Assembly: GCA_910587785.1 (NCBI GenBank)
Contig: CAJUOA010000147.1
Location: forward strand, 1-6,125
Direction: 5' to 3'
DNA from: an uncultured Oscillospiraceae bacterium
GTDB taxonomy: Bacteria; Bacillota; Clostridia; Oscillospirales; Oscillospiraceae
DNA: 6,125 nt
In this document: piece by piece, positions 4,852 to 6,125 of the stretch
Layout: each line of letters starts with the position of its first letter
Position numbering within the stretch: position 1 is the first letter of the stretch
Program-made: the position numbers and the translations under genes
The notes under the pieces: generated by a model
What the model saw: the letters and a program-made list of their open reading frames with translations, nothing else
Told to the model about the DNA's origin: nothing
Database searches by the model: none

Positions 4852-4879
4852 GCCCCCCGCTCAATCCTCTTTCTTTTTT
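4838..4879 (+). terminator. Intrinsic terminator of the regulator gene
   Basis: A perfect 16-bp stem (4838-4853 with 4859-4874) closed by a CCCCC loop and followed by T residues to 4879. The left arm contains the last codons and the TGA of the regulator. Read on the minus strand the stem begins a few bases after the Uma2 stop codon, but without a good U tract, so it is mainly a plus-strand terminator and may only help in the other direction. Confidence 0.92.
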
Positions 4880-5453
4880 ATTCCTCGAACACCGTTTTCA
4901 GGTCCACCTGGAACCCCTCCAGCACTCCCACTGGCACGGAGGCATCCGATCTGTAGACAACGGCAGGGGAGCGGTATTTTCCATCCTCCAAGGTGTGGAC
5001 TGTCACCGTCTGGGTATCCGGGTCCACGATCCAATACTCCCGGACTCCAGCCCGCTGGTAGATGTTGTACTTGCTCAGCAGGTCCAGGCGGCGGGTGGTT
5101 TTGGAGAGGATTTCAATCACCAGGTCCGGCGCACCGCGGACGCCCCGCTCATCCAGCTTCTTCGGGTCGCAAACCACCAGCAGGTCCGGCTGGAGCACCG
5201 TGCTCACATTCCGGGAGCTGTCCCCCTCCTCCTCGAAGATGCGCACGTCAAAAGGTGCATTGTAGACCCTACACGTTTTTCCAATTAAATGATTTCCAAA
5301 CTGCCTCCCCAACTCAAGGCTGATCCTCTGGTGGCTTCGGGAAGGCGAATCAAGGGCTATTGGATAGCCGTCATAGAGCTCATACCGCACATCCTCCTCC
5401 CAGGAGAGCAGGTCCGCGTAGGTATACCGTTTTTCCGCAGGTAATGCTGTCAT
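4878..5453 (-). CDS. Uma2-family protein (PD-(D/E)XK nuclease fold, DUF820)
   Basis: A 191-residue protein, the usual length for the family. Visible family features in order: YELYDG (residues 24-29) with E25; a conserved His at 41; LQPDLLVV (87-94) with D90; PDLVIEILS (109-117) with E114; the downstream K128 and Y132; and EYWIVDP (139-145). D90, E114 and K128 match the nuclease-core positions, so it is predicted to be an active metal-dependent nuclease. The true substrate of Uma2 proteins is not established. It is the second gene of a pair with rnhA: GAGGAGGG at 5460-5467 is 6 bases before its ATG and overlaps the rnhA stop. That suggests translational coupling. It converges on the ribbon-helix-helix gene. 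No toxin or transposase partner is visible. Confidence 0.92.
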   Translation of the reverse strand: MTALPAEKRYTYADLLSWEEDVRYELYDGYPIALDSPSRSHQRISLELGRQFGNHLIGKTCRVYNAPFDVRIFEEEGDSSRNVSTVLQPDLLVVCDPKKLDERGVRGAPDLVIEILSKTTRRLDLLSKYNIYQRAGVREYWIVDPDTQTVTVHTLEDGKYRSPAVVYRSDASVPVGVLEGFQVDLKTVFEE

Positions 5454-5459
5454 AGTGAT

Positions 5460-5467
5460 CCCTCCTC
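5460..5467 (-). promoter_or_regulatory. Ribosome binding site overlapping the rnhA stop codon
   Basis: GAGGAGGG on the minus strand, six bases before the Uma2 ATG at 5453. The rnhA TGA occupies 5468-5466, so ribosomes ending on rnhA would uncover or reuse this site. Confidence 0.85.
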
Positions 5468-5906
5468 AGTCTTTCAGCTTCTGCCACTCGCTGACCGCCA
5501 GGCGGTCGCAGCGCTCGTTGTAGGGGTTGTCGGCGTGGCCCTTGACCCAGTGGGTGCGCACGTCGTGGACCTCGCAGAGGTCCAGCAGGACCGCCCAGAG
5601 GTCCGGGTTCAGGGCGGGCTTCTTGTCGCCCTTCACCCAGCCCCGGGCCCGCCAGCCCTTTGCCCAGCCCTTGGAGAGGGCGTCGATGACATACTTGCTG
5701 TCGGAGTAGAGCTCCACGATACAGGGCTCCTTCAGGGTCTGGAGCGCCCGGATCACCCCGGTGAGCTCCATACGGTTGTTGGTGGTGTTCTTCTCGCCGC
5801 CGCTCATCTCCTTGGTGTGGGGGCCGTACTGGAGGATGGCTCCCCAGCCCCCGGGCCCCGGGTTCCCGGAGCAGGCGCCGTCGGTGTAGATGGTGATGGT
5901 TTTCAT
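5466..5906 (-). CDS. rnhA: Ribonuclease HI
   Basis: A 146-residue cytoplasmic enzyme that cleaves the RNA strand of RNA-DNA hybrids; it helps remove Okazaki primers and R-loops. The start MKTITIYTDGACSGNPGPGG is typical of bacterial RNase HI. All four catalytic acids are visible: D9, E47 (NRMEL), D69 (YSDS) and D134, together with the mobile-loop H124 (KGH). A basic, Trp-rich handle-like segment (KGWAKGWRARGW) lies at 79-90, so this is the handle-bearing type. The length is close to the roughly 155 residues of the E. coli enzyme. The start at 5906 is chosen because the fold begins there, although its ribosome binding site is only moderate (AAGGAAG, about 12 bases away). The same frame is open without a stop up to the window edge, including an ATG at 6044. 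It is co-transcribed with the Uma2 gene. Confidence 0.95.
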   Translation of the reverse strand: MKTITIYTDGACSGNPGPGGWGAILQYGPHTKEMSGGEKNTTNNRMELTGVIRALQTLKEPCIVELYSDSKYVIDALSKGWAKGWRARGWVKGDKKPALNPDLWAVLLDLCEVHDVRTHWVKGHADNPYNERCDRLAVSEWQKLKD

Positions 5907-6125
5907 GGTTTTGTTACGCTTCCTTTTCCATTTTGCCCGTAATCTATCTATAGCATAGCAGACTTGGTCAAAAATGGCAACTACAAAATCTAATACAGCT
6001 TCAAGGGCCCGCTCCTTTCCCCCATAAAACGGAGCGAAAAACATCGTCAGAGCCGCTAGAAGAAAGGCAGGAGATATTAGACATCTTGCGAAAATAAGGT
6101 GCAGTGGTAAAATAGGGGCATGAAA
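5907..6125. other. Region upstream of rnhA: open but unassigned frame and candidate promoters
   Basis: An AT-rich stretch. On the minus strand the rnhA frame stays open across all 73 upstream codons, with a hydrophobic patch and a basic end just before the RNase HI fold; no domain is recognised. A minus-strand TTGACC (5971-5966) with only poorly spaced -10 candidates (TATAGA, 5952-5947) could belong to a weak rnhA promoter. On the plus strand, TTGCGA (6086-6091), 16 bases, then TGG-TAAAAT (6105-6113) could be a promoter for a gene beyond the right edge. All of these are weak. Confidence 0.35.

Overview
The window looks like chromosomal DNA of a high-GC gut-type clostridium, of the Oscillospiraceae / Flavonifractor / Intestinimonas kind. 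This is an inference. It rests on strong AGGAGG-type ribosome binding sites, sigma-A-like promoters (several with extended TGn -10 boxes), GC-rich codon use, small palindromic intergenic repeats, and the gene families present. No species can be named from the sequence.

Layout, left to right. Positions 1-343 hold no convincing gene: a cluster of three GC-rich hairpins (about 128-209) is followed by a good promoter (263-291). This promoter drives a Gfo/Idh/MocA-family NAD(P)-dependent oxidoreductase (344-1624, +) with a cysteine-rich insert. A second palindromic repeat (1652-1672) and a two-way terminator (1714-1751) separate it from a convergent minus-strand operon. That operon runs from an extended -10 promoter (4101-4129) through a SEC-C zinc-motif protein (4059-2875), a highly charged helical protein (2821-2129) and a small three-helix membrane protein resembling DUF3784 (2092-1757). 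Between the last two genes lies a close match to the ParB-binding parS site (2107-2122).

Positions 4151-4671 are a compact control region. A 56-residue minus-strand gene (4552-4382) and a 60-residue ribbon-helix-helix regulator (4669-4851, +) diverge from overlapping promoters. A perfect 9+1+9 palindrome (4620-4638) covers both and is probably the regulator's operator. The small gene's transcript probably ends at a G.U-rich hairpin (4151-4194), and the regulator's at 4838-4879. The regulator and its leader are clearly more AT-rich than their neighbours, which suggests acquisition.

The right end is a minus-strand pair: ribonuclease HI (rnhA, 5906-5466) and a Uma2-family nuclease-fold protein (5453-4878), coupled so that the second gene's ribosome binding site overlaps the rnhA stop codon. 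The rnhA frame stays open upstream to the window edge, so an N-terminal extension cannot be fully excluded.

No rRNA, tRNA, CRISPR array, transposase or complete mobile element was seen. The most interesting items are the parS-like site, the divergent regulator / small-protein module with its nested operator, and the SEC-C / charged-helix / membrane-protein operon of unknown function.
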